Below are positions 35,527-47,798 of a DNA stretch of 64,000 nucleotides, in pieces. This DNA comes from Coniochaeta sp. PMI_546 (Eukaryota; Ascomycota; Sordariomycetes; Coniochaetales; Coniochaetaceae), in assembly GCA_021432605.1 (NCBI GenBank), contig MU271147.1, positions 992,001-1,056,000 on the forward strand. Direction: 5' to 3'. The stretch's first letter is position 1; every line of letters begins with the position of its first letter. Position numbers and translations under genes: made by a program. The notes beneath the pieces are model-generated. The model was given only the letters and a program-made list of their open reading frames with translations. It made no database searches and had not been told where the DNA came from.

Positions 35527-36945
35527 TTGTTCTGTCAGCCAGCTTGGGCTCTTGCCACCCACCTCCTTCGGGCTCGGATGGCAATGCTGGTGGGCTGGTA
35601 TGCAAAGCTTGGCCATCAGGTTGGCAGGGCTGAGATGGCAGGTCCCGGAATGGAGATGGGAGGAGATCAGGGGGACTACGAATAGGCGCAGACCGGAACG
35701 GAGGAGGACAACGGACATGGTGGATGATTCTCTTGTCCAGGACTCTAGCTTAAGTGAGCAGAGAACCCCGTGCAATGATCGCATGCTTGATATTCACTTC
35801 AATTTATAGAACGCATAACGCCAGTAGTTGCTTAATAAAATGTGGGTATCCCAGAGATGGGCTAAATATAAAGGGCTCGAGAAGGGCTTGACAACTTCGG
35901 AGAGGAAAGCAGTTACTGCAGGAGTTCTGGGAAGAGTGGAGAAAGGATGGTCTGAGTCGCAGGGCTCACAGCTGTTATCATTATTGCTGGAACAGGCTTC
36001 GCTAGGTTACCAGCCGAGGGAGATACTGATGGAGAGCGAGTGACGCCAAGCGGCAGCCTCGTTCATTTCAGCTGAACAGTAGGCTTCGTTACCTTGATCG
36101 GCACTATCATTCTTTTGCTCGGTGAGGGGCAGCATCTGTGGGCGTCGCTTCGGCACTTCCATTCCTCGACGGCTGATATACGGGGCTAGAAGCCGGTTCG
36201 GTCTCCGTTCTGGTTGTTGACCTGATATGAGGAATTGTCGTCATGAGGACGATAACACACATGGTGACCGTCCTGTTCTGGACGCAAAGGACGCGTCAAG
36301 AAGCAACATATTGGGGAAACTTTTGGTAGACTAGATTCGGGCTACGCAGCTGTCGAGGACTCAAGAGTCAAGGCTGGTGCGGAGTCTGTGATCCAGACAG
36401 CATTTAACGATGTCCCCGATCCTGAATAAAACGAACCTTGGCCGATTCCATATATAGTGGTTTCTTGTCATGGTTACCGGCCGGACTCCCACGGTCAACA
36501 GAATCATGGTAAAATATACGAAGTCATCAATCTAGTCATTCTAAGAGAAAGAGCCATGTTGAGGAACTCATGGTCAATGATTGCCGCATTGAGGTTCACG
36601 TAGCGTCCTCTTCAATTGCTCTTCGGTGCTCACTGCACCATGTGCTCCTGTGCAAAATTATGTGTGGGAAGCGGCTGTCCGGCCGATCGAACATGAGAAA
36701 GATGGGTAGCTTCACAATCCGGTCATTTTCCGATCAACAACAGAGCATTCACTTTATTCTACGACTGCCTTTGAACCCCAGGATGTTTTTGCACCGCCAC
36801 CTCTTCCCTTCAATCCTCTTCCCATGCACCCTCTTCATAAGCATTCTTCTCTCGTCCTTCACAGCCACAACTCCTAAGCGAACCGGAGTTTAACCTAGGA
36901 GCCCAGTAGAGGCACTACTTGGTCTTTGAGACATCAACTCGTTAG

Positions 36946-37085
36946 GTATGTATCCTTTTATTCTGTAATTATCCATTGGTATCGACTGTCGACCACGCAC
37001 AATCATCACCATTCCCGTCAAAGCTGCTTCGAGACAGATCCCTTTTCCTTACCCGTTACCTACACTCTACCATCCACAACAACAG
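36946..37085 (+). other. candidate 5' leader intron of the Cys-rich protein gene
   Basis: Donor GTATGT at 36946 and acceptor AACAACAG ending 37085, six bases before the start codon at 37091. The tract before the acceptor is pyrimidine-rich. Supported by consensus only. Confidence 0.35.
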
Positions 37086-37090
37086 ATAGG

Positions 37091-37552
37091 ATGACCAAAT
37101 ATGCGCTGACAGAGTCATCTCTCCCTCCGCCATACTCAACAATGGCTGATGAAAACCGCAACCGAGATGTGGAACCCATCGTTGTCCAACCTGGCCGTCA
37201 GCCCCCGATGACCATGGCATCCAACACACGCGACCTGGAGAGCGGCTATGCCGTGGTTGACTGTCACTGCGTCGACTTCTGCCACTGCCAGCTGTGCCAG
37301 GCCGGATCGACATGCGCCGACTGTCCCATTTGCACTGCCTGCCCTGCCTGCCCTACCTGCGAGGCTCCGAAGGGGGACTGCCCAGCTTTCCCAGCTTGCC
37401 CAGCTTGCCCAGCTTGCCCGTGCCCGACCTTCACGTACCCGACAATGGAGGGGGTCGCAGCACCTTGGGTTTTGTTGGCTACGATGACAATATGTATTGT
37501 CGCGGCCGGCATCATCGCTCTGGCTCTGCTGCTGGCTTTCAAGAAGATCTAA
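37091..37552 (+). CDS. tail-anchored Cys-rich protein with PPxY motif
   Basis: 153 residues, single coding exon. Three parts are visible. Residues 1-55 are hydrophilic and contain PPPY (residues 12-15), a classic ligand for WW domains such as those of Rsp5/Nedd4 ubiquitin ligases. Residues 58-111 hold 16 cysteines, first as CHC/CQLC pairs and then as repeated CPAC, CPTC and PACPACPACPCP units. Residues about 124-150 are one hydrophobic helix followed by KKI, giving a C-terminal membrane anchor with the Cys-rich part probably on the cytosolic side. The PAC repeat is encoded by near-identical 9-bp units. There is no signal peptide. I do not recognise a named family; metal binding or palmitoylation are possible. 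A GTATGT..TTTGCAG pair at 37579-37642 suggests a 3'-leader intron. Confidence 0.7.
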   Translation: MTKYALTESSLPPPYSTMADENRNRDVEPIVVQPGRQPPMTMASNTRDLESGYAVVDCHCVDFCHCQLCQAGSTCADCPICTACPACPTCEAPKGDCPAFPACPACPACPCPTFTYPTMEGVAAPWVLLATMTICIVAAGIIALALLLAFKKI

Positions 37553-39324
37553 GCAAGCCTCCAAGGGTTTTTCGGAAGGTATGTATATGGGAAGCTCTCG
37601 ATTTCTTTCGAGTTCTCGGCTGACCTTCCCATCATTTTGCAGGCCAGCGTCACCCAATTACACAGCATGGTGGTTTAGAATCACGATACGGCAGGACGGA
37701 GAGGCTGTTCTTCTTTTTCATCCCACTTGGAAGGAGATATCTTTTTGCTGGAGGAGGCGATGGACGAAGAAAAGCGTGGCGCTCGGTGTATAGTGTCTGT
37801 GGCTAGCTCTCGAAACGGGACTTACGGGAGTGTTAAAGCACCCAGCTTTCCTGCACAGGTACAAAGAGAGTATATGCAGATAGTCTATGGCATCAAGATT
37901 ACCATTCCCCACGTCCCATTTGCCCGATTGGGCCTTGAAAAGTACATCGCGGCTTGCAGAATCAATTCCAAAACACCTAGAGATTTCCTGACTGTAGCAG
38001 GGTGCGCACGGCGTGATCATGGACTGGCGTTGCGGCTGTCCTCAGGGCCGCCGCTGACGCAGCCCACGTTGCAGTTTCTCGCGATGGTTACAGGAGGCTG
38101 GACGAGTCTAGTCTTTGGGACTCATCAATAACAGAAATTGATCAGAGGAATTGCAGTGCAACTCGAGTCTCCGGGTGCTATAACGGCGCCGCTAAACGGA
38201 AGAAGGAGCGGTCGCTACTCTCAACATAGTAATGTCAGTGGAAAAGCACCGAGCAAAGGGCGAGAGCCATGGCTGACAAATACCAAGCACAACCATGACC
38301 GAGCGGAGGTCGATCTTCTCTAGATCCCTGCACAGGGTCAAGATCGCGGTGAAGGTGGAGAGAAATTCGTTGCTTCCATGGCGGCGTCACTCGCGCTCCC
38401 CGGCATGCTCGAAGGGGATAACGAGGCGGTGTCAGACGCAGGAGGTGAACCCCTACGGGCTGCCGTGAGTCTATGCGTAGGTTGCGCAACCCGCCGTCAT
38501 GGCGCGCGTCGGCCAGTCCTTGTCGGTCGAGAAGGTTTGGGACGTGAATGGAGTGTGGGAACGGACGTGGAGGGGCGCATTGGAACACGGCGTTGTTCGA
38601 GAACGTGTAGACGAGGAGAGAGACAGAGACAGAGCGGGAAGCCGTTCGTCGTGATAGCATCAAGCAAGAGTCGAGGGAGCTGTTGTCGAGCCCAGAAAGA
38701 CCGCGTGGTCGAGGAAGCAGAGGCGTGCCCATGACAGATCACAGAACACCGTCGCATCTCCCACAGCAGAACACTCCGTCCAGCCAATGATAGACGGGCT
38801 CATCGTTGTCGAAGTATTCTCGAGACTGTGGCGGGCATTCCACACCGGAAGTTCGCGCATAGGACGGCGTATCTCATCTTACCATCGTAGTGTCGCACAC
38901 GGTAGAAGAGATAGTAGCGGCATATTCGCAAGTCGCATCCATTGAGCCACAGTGTGTGGAGACAATGTCAAATCAGACACGGTAGTATGCGCGGACTGTC
39001 GTATGTCCACTGTCCAAGATCATCGACATGGCCGCAAGTGATGCGAATCGCCCCTACGGGCAGGCGGTGCGACAGATGACGCCTATGCCAAGCCGATGAG
39101 CAAGCTGAATGAATTGTCGAGACATGCTCTGCGGCCAGCAAGTAATGTCCACTCCCCTGTCCATTGTTGGCACGGTGTAAGCGTGACAGAGACACCAAGC
39201 GGTAAGGGTTGACGGGGCTGAGCTCCCGAGGGTAACGACCCGTAAGTTTGGTATCTCTCGAGGTCTCCCTGAACGATGTGACAAAGGCAGTTATACGAGA
39301 CGGGCGCTGCCCGATGCAGGGAGT

Positions 39325-39560
39325 CTATAGGACGACGGTATGTAGAAGATACATGACGGCAAGGAAAGCAATCGGATAATTGAATGGGTTGTCCGAGAAG
39401 TCCGGATAGTGTGGATGATAGCCTGTGTTAAACCACGCTGTTAGCTGAGCAACCGCAGAGGTGCGAGACGGGTGGTTCCAAGTCCCTTACATGGTGATCC
39501 CCTTACGGCCTTCCTCGTGTCCCGGCACAGGGCCAAGATCACGATGAAATGCCGAGAACG
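39325..39560 (-). pseudogene. possible C-terminal exons of a decayed membrane-protein gene
   Basis: On the minus strand a block reading VILALCRDTRKAVRGSP can be spliced (donor ATGTAAGG, acceptor TTAACACAG, phase 1) to YHPHYPDFSDNPFNYP followed by a hydrophobic end (IAFLAVMYLLHTVVL) and a stop at 39325. A TAA stop lies just upstream of the first block with no usable acceptor, so the 5' part is lost or lies in another frame. A diverged copy of the first block occurs near 38310-38355. Family unknown. Confidence 0.25.
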
Positions 39561-40180
39561 TTAGCGACATCCGCGCGACAGCTTGTCGGCAGAGCAACTG
39601 GCAGTAGAGTCTTCGTATCAAGCCAGCCCTGCGTGACTTCGACAACCCCCCTCCGCCCTGATCTTGTATCCACTCCGAACGACACTAGAGTCAGACGGCA
39701 GCCTGATTTAAGAGTCCCCATGGCGAGAGCCACCCGCCACCTCATCCGTCTCCCTGTTTCGCATCCGTTGTCTCTTCGCTGTGCCTCATCCTGGCAGTTG
39801 AGAACAGTCGATAATCGCTGTCGGATACCTTGGCAACTTTCCGCGGCGGGAGATGAAAGGCGGTCGAGGAGCGGAGTCGAAGTTTATATTGAGCTTAGAC
39901 TCCTTCATGGAGCAGAAGCCGAGAAGCCTCGACCGTGCTCCTAGGTAAGCAATGGTGCATGGCCGCAAAGTAGACGAGGTGCGCTGTGTTGTCTCGCTTC
40001 CCCGCGGTACCATAAATCATGGGAGTCCCTTGGGAAGGACAGTGGACCTGAAACCCACTGTCACACTCAAACACCAGTTCCGTTTTCTAATTGAAGTGGA
40101 TAGATACCCAGCTATGTGAAGTTGAGTCGAATCGTCCCAAGAAAGGACACCTTCAATGACACTTTACGCAATCACGCGTA

Positions 40181-40450
40181 GATGCGCGGGCACGAAAATA
40201 GTACCGTTAGAAAGCCCTTGAAAAGCTCTTCGTAATGATATTATTGCCCGGGTTGAGCAAGTATTTGCGCGTAATATGATTATTACGAGGCGAAGAGGTC
40301 AAAAAAACCTAAGGAATGCCAAGGTTATCTACGATACAGCGATCTTATCAAAAGCTCTTCGTGCCGGCAAGTTATTTTCGCGCAAGTTATGTTATCTAAA
40401 AGGCCTTTCTAAGGGCTTTTCTAACGGTATTATTTACGTGCCGGCGTATC
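40181..40450. mobile_element. 270-bp MITE with terminal inverted repeats, TA target site
   Basis: Left end GATGCGCGGGCACG and right end (reverse complement) GATACGCCGGCACG continue inward with strong similarity for about 45 bp (shared core TACCGTTAGAAA then GCCCTT). TA dinucleotides flank both ends (40179-40180 and 40451-40452), as expected for Tc1/mariner-type insertion. The interior has no transposase. An internal direct repeat AAAAGCTCTTCGT occurs twice. The termini differ at several positions, so it is not recent. Confidence 0.7.
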
Positions 40451-41424
40451 TATATATTATTACGTGAAGTATAGTTGAAATCGTGGCTCTTAGACAACTG
40501 TTCAAAAATTTGGCTCGATTTCATATAGCTGAATACGCCCCTCGAGGCGGGACTGGTGCGAAGTCGCACACGCGCGCGTGTATCTCTTGGCTGCAGATCA
40601 TTCCGTCGCACAAGTGAAGGGATTCTCCAACTGTGCAGGGCAACCTGGAAAGTAACGAATTCTTGTGTCCACACTTTCAGTGTTAGAGGCTCAGAGCAGT
40701 GTCATGGTCGGACATTACACGTAGTCGCACGGGGTTGCTGCTCCAAGCTGATCACGTCACATCGCATTAGAGCACTTTTGCTGTGTTGTTGTGCCCTAAA
40801 CGCAAAGAGGTTTTGCACCGGCTCACAACCAGGCTTGTCAAATCGTCATGGGTACCTGGCAGCCCAGCAAGCAGCCAACTTCAATAGACATTGCTACAAC
40901 GCTCTGCCACTGCTTGTCTAGGGTTGCTGTGAGATATGTAACGTTAACATTTTGCACATCAACATACGGATACACACCTGTAGTGTTGATTGCTACCCTC
41001 CTTTATGGAGAAATCCACGATATGAGGCCGGAGCTAGACAGCTTTAAGGTTAGCGGGCACGGTGGTAAGCGTTGACTAGCGGAAATTAAGCTTAGCTCAA
41101 AAACTGGCGCTCGTGCATTCTGGAGTGCTGCAACATTGCTCTCACTATCTCGACAGATCTACTGTTAACTTCACTTCCAGGTTGCTTTGTGTCGCAGCCC
41201 GAGTGGTCCCCCAACGACATTGACATGTAAGGCCCGCTGGAATACGGTGAACATGCAGGGTCGCGTCGCGCAGGGGGGTGTTCGCATTGATGGGTGCTCC
41301 CAATGATCCTCTGCTCCACACTCACACGGTGCAACCCTTAAAAAAGGAAATGAAGCAATACCACCTTCAAAGAAGGAATAAATACAAACGCTTGTGTCGC
41401 CCTTCGCTGGCTGCTGCCATATGA

Positions 41425-43368
<1,944 letters not shown>

Positions 43369-44721
43369 GGGGTGGGTTATTAATTGTTTGAGTCATTTGG
43401 ATCCAGATGGGTGGTTTAGAATCACCCATAAGAGTATGTACATAATACTTGTAGCTAGAGTACTGGATATAATTACACAGAAGCGCCATGTTACATAACA
43501 CGTACGAGTTTCCGTACTATTTAAAGAATCGACAACGGCAACCGGGGAAGACGGACAAATCCGTCACCGTTTGCAGCATCAGTATCCAACAAGCTCCTCT
43601 TGAGCAGGCGGACCAGTCAGATCAGGGGATGTTTGGAGGTCCTCTCAATCAGATGTTTGTCCCTCCTTAGCGAGGTAATGGCTAGGTCAGTCAACGGCCC
43701 CAGCGCCAAGGCCGTCCTTGTACGACAGATAACCCCGACTGTGCGCCTCTCTTCGTCCAATTCTTACCACTGTGACTCTTGCACACCTGCTTGCTTATCA
43801 CCACTGAGACCAGGTCCATGATCTACCTCAAAATGTAGAATAATGATAAACCCAGAAGTATTGCATCAAGGGCTAAAATGGACAGGGTCAGGGGACTACT
43901 CTCGCCGAGTGTTCAGTTAGTAGAGCTGTGCAGATATACAGAAGATTCACCGGAAATTTGGAGGCGAGGAGGATATCTAAAGGACATCGCAGGATGACTT
44001 ATTCGCTGATTACCCTATCCCTTTGTGCTTTATACATTCAGGTGATTTCGTCGTTGCAAAGGACGCCAGAAGCCCAACACGCCTGTCCTTTCAACGGTTT
44101 CCGCGGAGTCTGGAGTACACAGGTAGTGAATAGCGTGTGATGTGAGCACCCCAGGCAATGATGGAGTTGATCAGTTGATCAAGCATGTGTCGCACTCATC
44201 GCATCGGCGGAGGTGGGAGCTGCTCTGCCTGCTGGTTAGTGCTGGTTATCTACCTGTAGGTTCGGAGAGGAGCAATTGCGGATCGAGGATAATCTAATCA
44301 GTACCAGTGTTCTACCTGATTTTGGAGGCAAGCCGGGAGCGACTCCTTGCCTTGGTTTGTTGACCGAGCGGTGAGTCACTTTTACTTCACCTTACAACAA
44401 CGAAGCGAAACACGCTAGAGTTTTCGTCATTTACGCCGTTTATCATCATCAACCCATCACAGTCGCATTTCCAAGTCGCTCACTCATTCTTAACAGCTTT
44501 AACCCCATCGCCGGTCAAGGTTTGGCAAGTTTCGACTTGTTCGACCGCTTGTCAACTTTCCAGCGATCGCTAACCTCCACTGATCGTCAATCTCTCCCAT
44601 CGAATCTCGTCCAAGCTTCCTTTCCCGCGCACCGGTTACCTATTTCTTCGAGCTACAACTTCCAGACACTCTTCTTCGAACTTCAACAGTCTAGCAACCC
44701 GTCCTTTCGCACAATTGCAAT
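43369..44721. other. intergenic, promoter of next gene
   Basis: No gene seen. The last 320 bp before 44722 are CT-rich and look like a fungal promoter and leader. Confidence 0.4.
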
Positions 44722-45165
44722 ATGTCAGGCCAGCGCTCGACTACGGCGTGGGACGCCAAAGCGATTCTGGATCTTGTTGCCTGCCTCATCAACGAGATGG
44801 CACCGGGCGCAAACCATATCCGCGGCGTCACCGAGCGTATGAACTCAATGGGCTACACGTGTACTCAGAAAGCCATCAGCCACCAATTCGCTAAGCTGAA
44901 GCAGCGCAAGGTGACCAGTGGCCCTATGAAGTCAGTCGCTCAGCCGATTCCACGCCCGCCCCGAGGCAGCAGCAAGAGGAAGCGTGATGCCGAGGGTGAT
45001 CTACCTGAAGATGTTGAATATCTGCCGCTCGTGAAGAAACAGGACAATCGCCTCACCCCGCCAGCTACTCCCGAAAAGGTGTGTTGGCTATCAGTCGCAC
45101 CAGAAAGCCGCAAGAATACCTGACCAATCAAGCGATTGCAGCAGTCCGCACCTTCCAGCGAGTAG
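44722..45165 (+). CDS. small basic HTH/Myb-like protein of unknown function
   Basis: Exons 44722-45078 and 45142-45165, joined by a 63-nt intron (GTGTGT..TTGCAG, branch CCTGACC), encode 126 residues. Residues about 8-60 read like a compact three-helix DNA-binding fold: AWDAKAILDLVACLINEM, then GVTERMNSMGYTCTQKAIS, then HQFAKLKQRKV. This arrangement (Trp near the start, KAISHQFAKLK recognition helix) is common in fungal lineage-specific nuclear proteins. The rest is basic and Pro-rich (PRPPRGSSKRKRD) with a likely nuclear-localisation signal, followed by an acidic patch. Only seven residues come from exon 2. No specific target can be named. Confidence 0.65.
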
Positions 45166-45837
45166 AGAGAGTCAGGCGACGAAAAGCCTGACGACGACCT
45201 TGAGCCCAGTCGTGCCCTCTGCGCAGCTGCGACGTGTCTTACCACTACCCGGCGTCCTACTCTCGGAGTCAGAGGTATATCATACCCTTCAAGTCCGGAG
45301 AGGAGGTGACCTCAATTAACATAAGGTGATACAGATTTGTTCTTGAGCTTGCGTCGCACCGTGTATACTACTTCCGTCTCCCAGTTTCTGTTGTGAGTAC
45401 TCACTCCCCATGGTTTTGCGACGTCAACGTTTTGCGAGGTCAACGGTTAACAGGTACTATATCATCCAAGAGGCGGTCTTTGCCTTACAGTCCGTCTTTT
45501 CATGCTGTGCCAAGTCAGGTGGATTCACGGAGTGGGCAAGAATTAATGTCTGCTGTCCCAGCGCAGCTGAAGGGCCATCAAGACATGGGCTTGTCCCTGA
45601 GCTTGCAAGATACCTGAGCTGGTTCTCATTCAGAAATGTTGACATCAAGGCCAACTCATGGAGTCGTTCAACATGTTTCTCAAGGGCAACTTTGTCGCGC
45701 TTCCTGCCTCTGTTAAGGATAACGGAGATTAGCATATCTGCGAACTCCAGTGGTCGGAGTGGTAGAGTCTTAGGCCAACATTACCGCTGCTATTCGTATG
45801 CTCGACCTTTTGTGATCCATGGTTGTACCACTTGTTA
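45166..45837. other. intergenic, no supported gene
   Basis: An open plus frame at 45410-45835 and a minus frame at 45457-45735 overlap; neither has recognisable motifs. The AT element begins at 45838. Confidence 0.4.
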
Positions 45838-45932
45838 AGTTAAGACACCCACTTTCCGCCCACCCTTACATTCCGCCCGCTTTTTTATACCAAAAATAGC
45901 GTTTTTACTAGTAACTATATCTCTACCAATAT

Positions 45933-45966
<34 letters not shown>

Positions 45967-46621
45967 CAGAAATAAATACTTTCCTTCCTAAAAAAGACTT
46001 TTTCACTAATAAAATCGACTATATAATAAATTATATATTAATAAGTAACTTTTTACCTAATTTTATATGTAAAACTAAAAAAATTAATAACTCGATACTT
46101 TTTAAAGTATAAGTTACGAAAATTAAGATATATATAGGAAATAGTAATAAGAAAGCGTAGTTTAGAGGAATTTTAAACTGTCGTAAATTTGAACCTTATA
46201 TAAGCGATTATATATTTCTCTATACTAAATTTTGTTAGTAAAAACTTCAATCGTTTATAAGTATCTTAATATTACGACAATCTCAAAATCGTTCCTAATA
46301 GTATTACTAGTTATTATTAAATATATAAATTTAAAATCTTATAATTTATACTTGTAAAACTACCGAGTTATTAATTTTTTTTAGTTTTATATATAAAATT
46401 AGCTAAAAAGTTACTTATTAATATATAACTTATTACGTAATCGATTTTATTAGTGAAAAGGTCTTTTTTAGGAAGGAAAGTATTTATTTCTGATTTTTCT
46501 ATATATATATATATATTATATATATAATATTGGTAGAGATATAGTTATTAGTAAAAACGTTATTTTTGGTGTAAAAAAGCGGGCGGAATGTAAGGGTGGG
46601 CGGAAAGTGGGTGTCTTAACT
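45838..46621. mobile_element. 784-bp AT-rich near-palindromic element, TA target site
   Basis: The left end AGTTAAGACACCCACTTTCC is matched as an inverted repeat by the right end, and the first 44 bp, which are GC-containing, are almost identical. Similarity between the arms continues inward for about 260 bp per side (45838-46100 against 46360-46621) and more weakly beyond, so most of the element can fold on itself. TA flanks both sides (45836-45837, 46622-46623). The interior is extremely AT-rich, with no open frame. This is a non-autonomous foldback or MITE-like element, probably moved by a pogo/Tc1-type transposase. Confidence 0.8.
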
Positions 46622-46623
46622 TA

Positions 46624-47798
46624 TATACTTAAGACCACAGGCTATAACAATCTAAATCAACGGTACAACTAAATTCTTCATTCTTTCGTCTGTTCCCAGT
46701 AAGAATATGTTGATTGCCGTCGCCGAACCACTTGCCATGCTCTTAGAATTTCCCGAAGAGGCCCAGGCATATGCGCAACGTGTGTGGACAGCAGACGGGA
46801 TTTGAATCGGTTGAATGGCAGCGGGATAACTAAGTACCGTTTCGGTACAAAACCCGGGCAAATGCTAAGCATGGGCTACTGGTCACAACCCAGTCGAGGG
46901 TTAATACCAGCTCATCCACAAGTTGCTGGCGGATCAGCTCAGCTCGGCTTCTGGGGACGGCCTATGCATGACTACAATCCTGTCCTCGACTGTACCACAG
47001 CCCCACTGGCCGATAGTAAGAGCCAAGTCGTAAGCGAGCTAATGGACCAAGAGCTAAAACAGGAACCAAGGCATGACCAACGGGACATAAAGCTAGTGAG
47101 TAAGATCTTCAACAGAGTCGAAGCTTACAACTCCCGTGAAGGTGTTCTTCACATGTGTTTCATCTTGCTGTATTACCATTGGCCCTAGAAAGCGGTTTTT
47201 ATCCTTTGTCTAAGCGGTGTGACAATTGTCCTAGGCGATAGTGTTGGAACACCAGCCTCAGATCATAACGACGCTAATCGTTAGTGAAGCCATGTTCTCC
47301 TTTGTTATCATCACAGTCAAATCCTTCGCCTAGTCTCAACGGCATTTGAGTGGAAGACTTGCGCGCGTAGGACATTCCGTCAGGGTGTATTATACTGACG
47401 CCAGTAGAACGTTCTGCCACACATCATCAGAGGCTGGATACCTCCATACCGTTGTCCTTAGCGTGCTCTTGCGCGACCCGTTATTAGATGGATATGAGGA
47501 CTACACATCCGCCATAGCTGCGGGATCCGTGGTCAACTTTCACCGCTTTCCATACTTCAAACTCCTCAATTACGTAGGTGGCATGTGAGCATCGCTCGTC
47601 AGAAGAGTCATGCAGCAGTTAAAGTGGCCGAATATAACCTCAGAGCGATCCATGATTCCCAACTTTAAAGCTACATCACACACACCAGTTTTCGCCTACG
47701 GCGTAAGGATTTTCAACACGTCCAGGTCCAAGTCTTCAATTAATAATTAGTAGATTATTCGCGTCTGACCTTCATCATACTGACACCACCAATGTATA
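46624..47798. other. spacer between two DNA transposons
   Basis: 1.2 kb of ordinary composition lying between the AT palindrome and the pogo-like element. Short frames only; no gene supported. Confidence 0.4.

Larger units (their letters stand above)
34960..37090. other. gene-poor stretch with poly-C tract
   Basis: A frame at 35236-34937 (minus) could be part of the same relic as 34059-34959. Otherwise no coding sequence was seen. The poly-C tract is listed separately. The last 150 bp appear to be a spliced leader of the Cys-rich protein gene. Confidence 0.4.

Noticed and set aside
38235-38732. 165-codon minus frame containing HRDL, hinting at a protein kinase
   Set aside because: No glycine loop, no DFG and no APE around it; HRDL is most likely accidental.
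46784-46860. Possible tRNA on the minus strand (GGGATTTGAATC-like stretch)
   Set aside because: The rest of the cloverleaf and the anticodon stem do not form.
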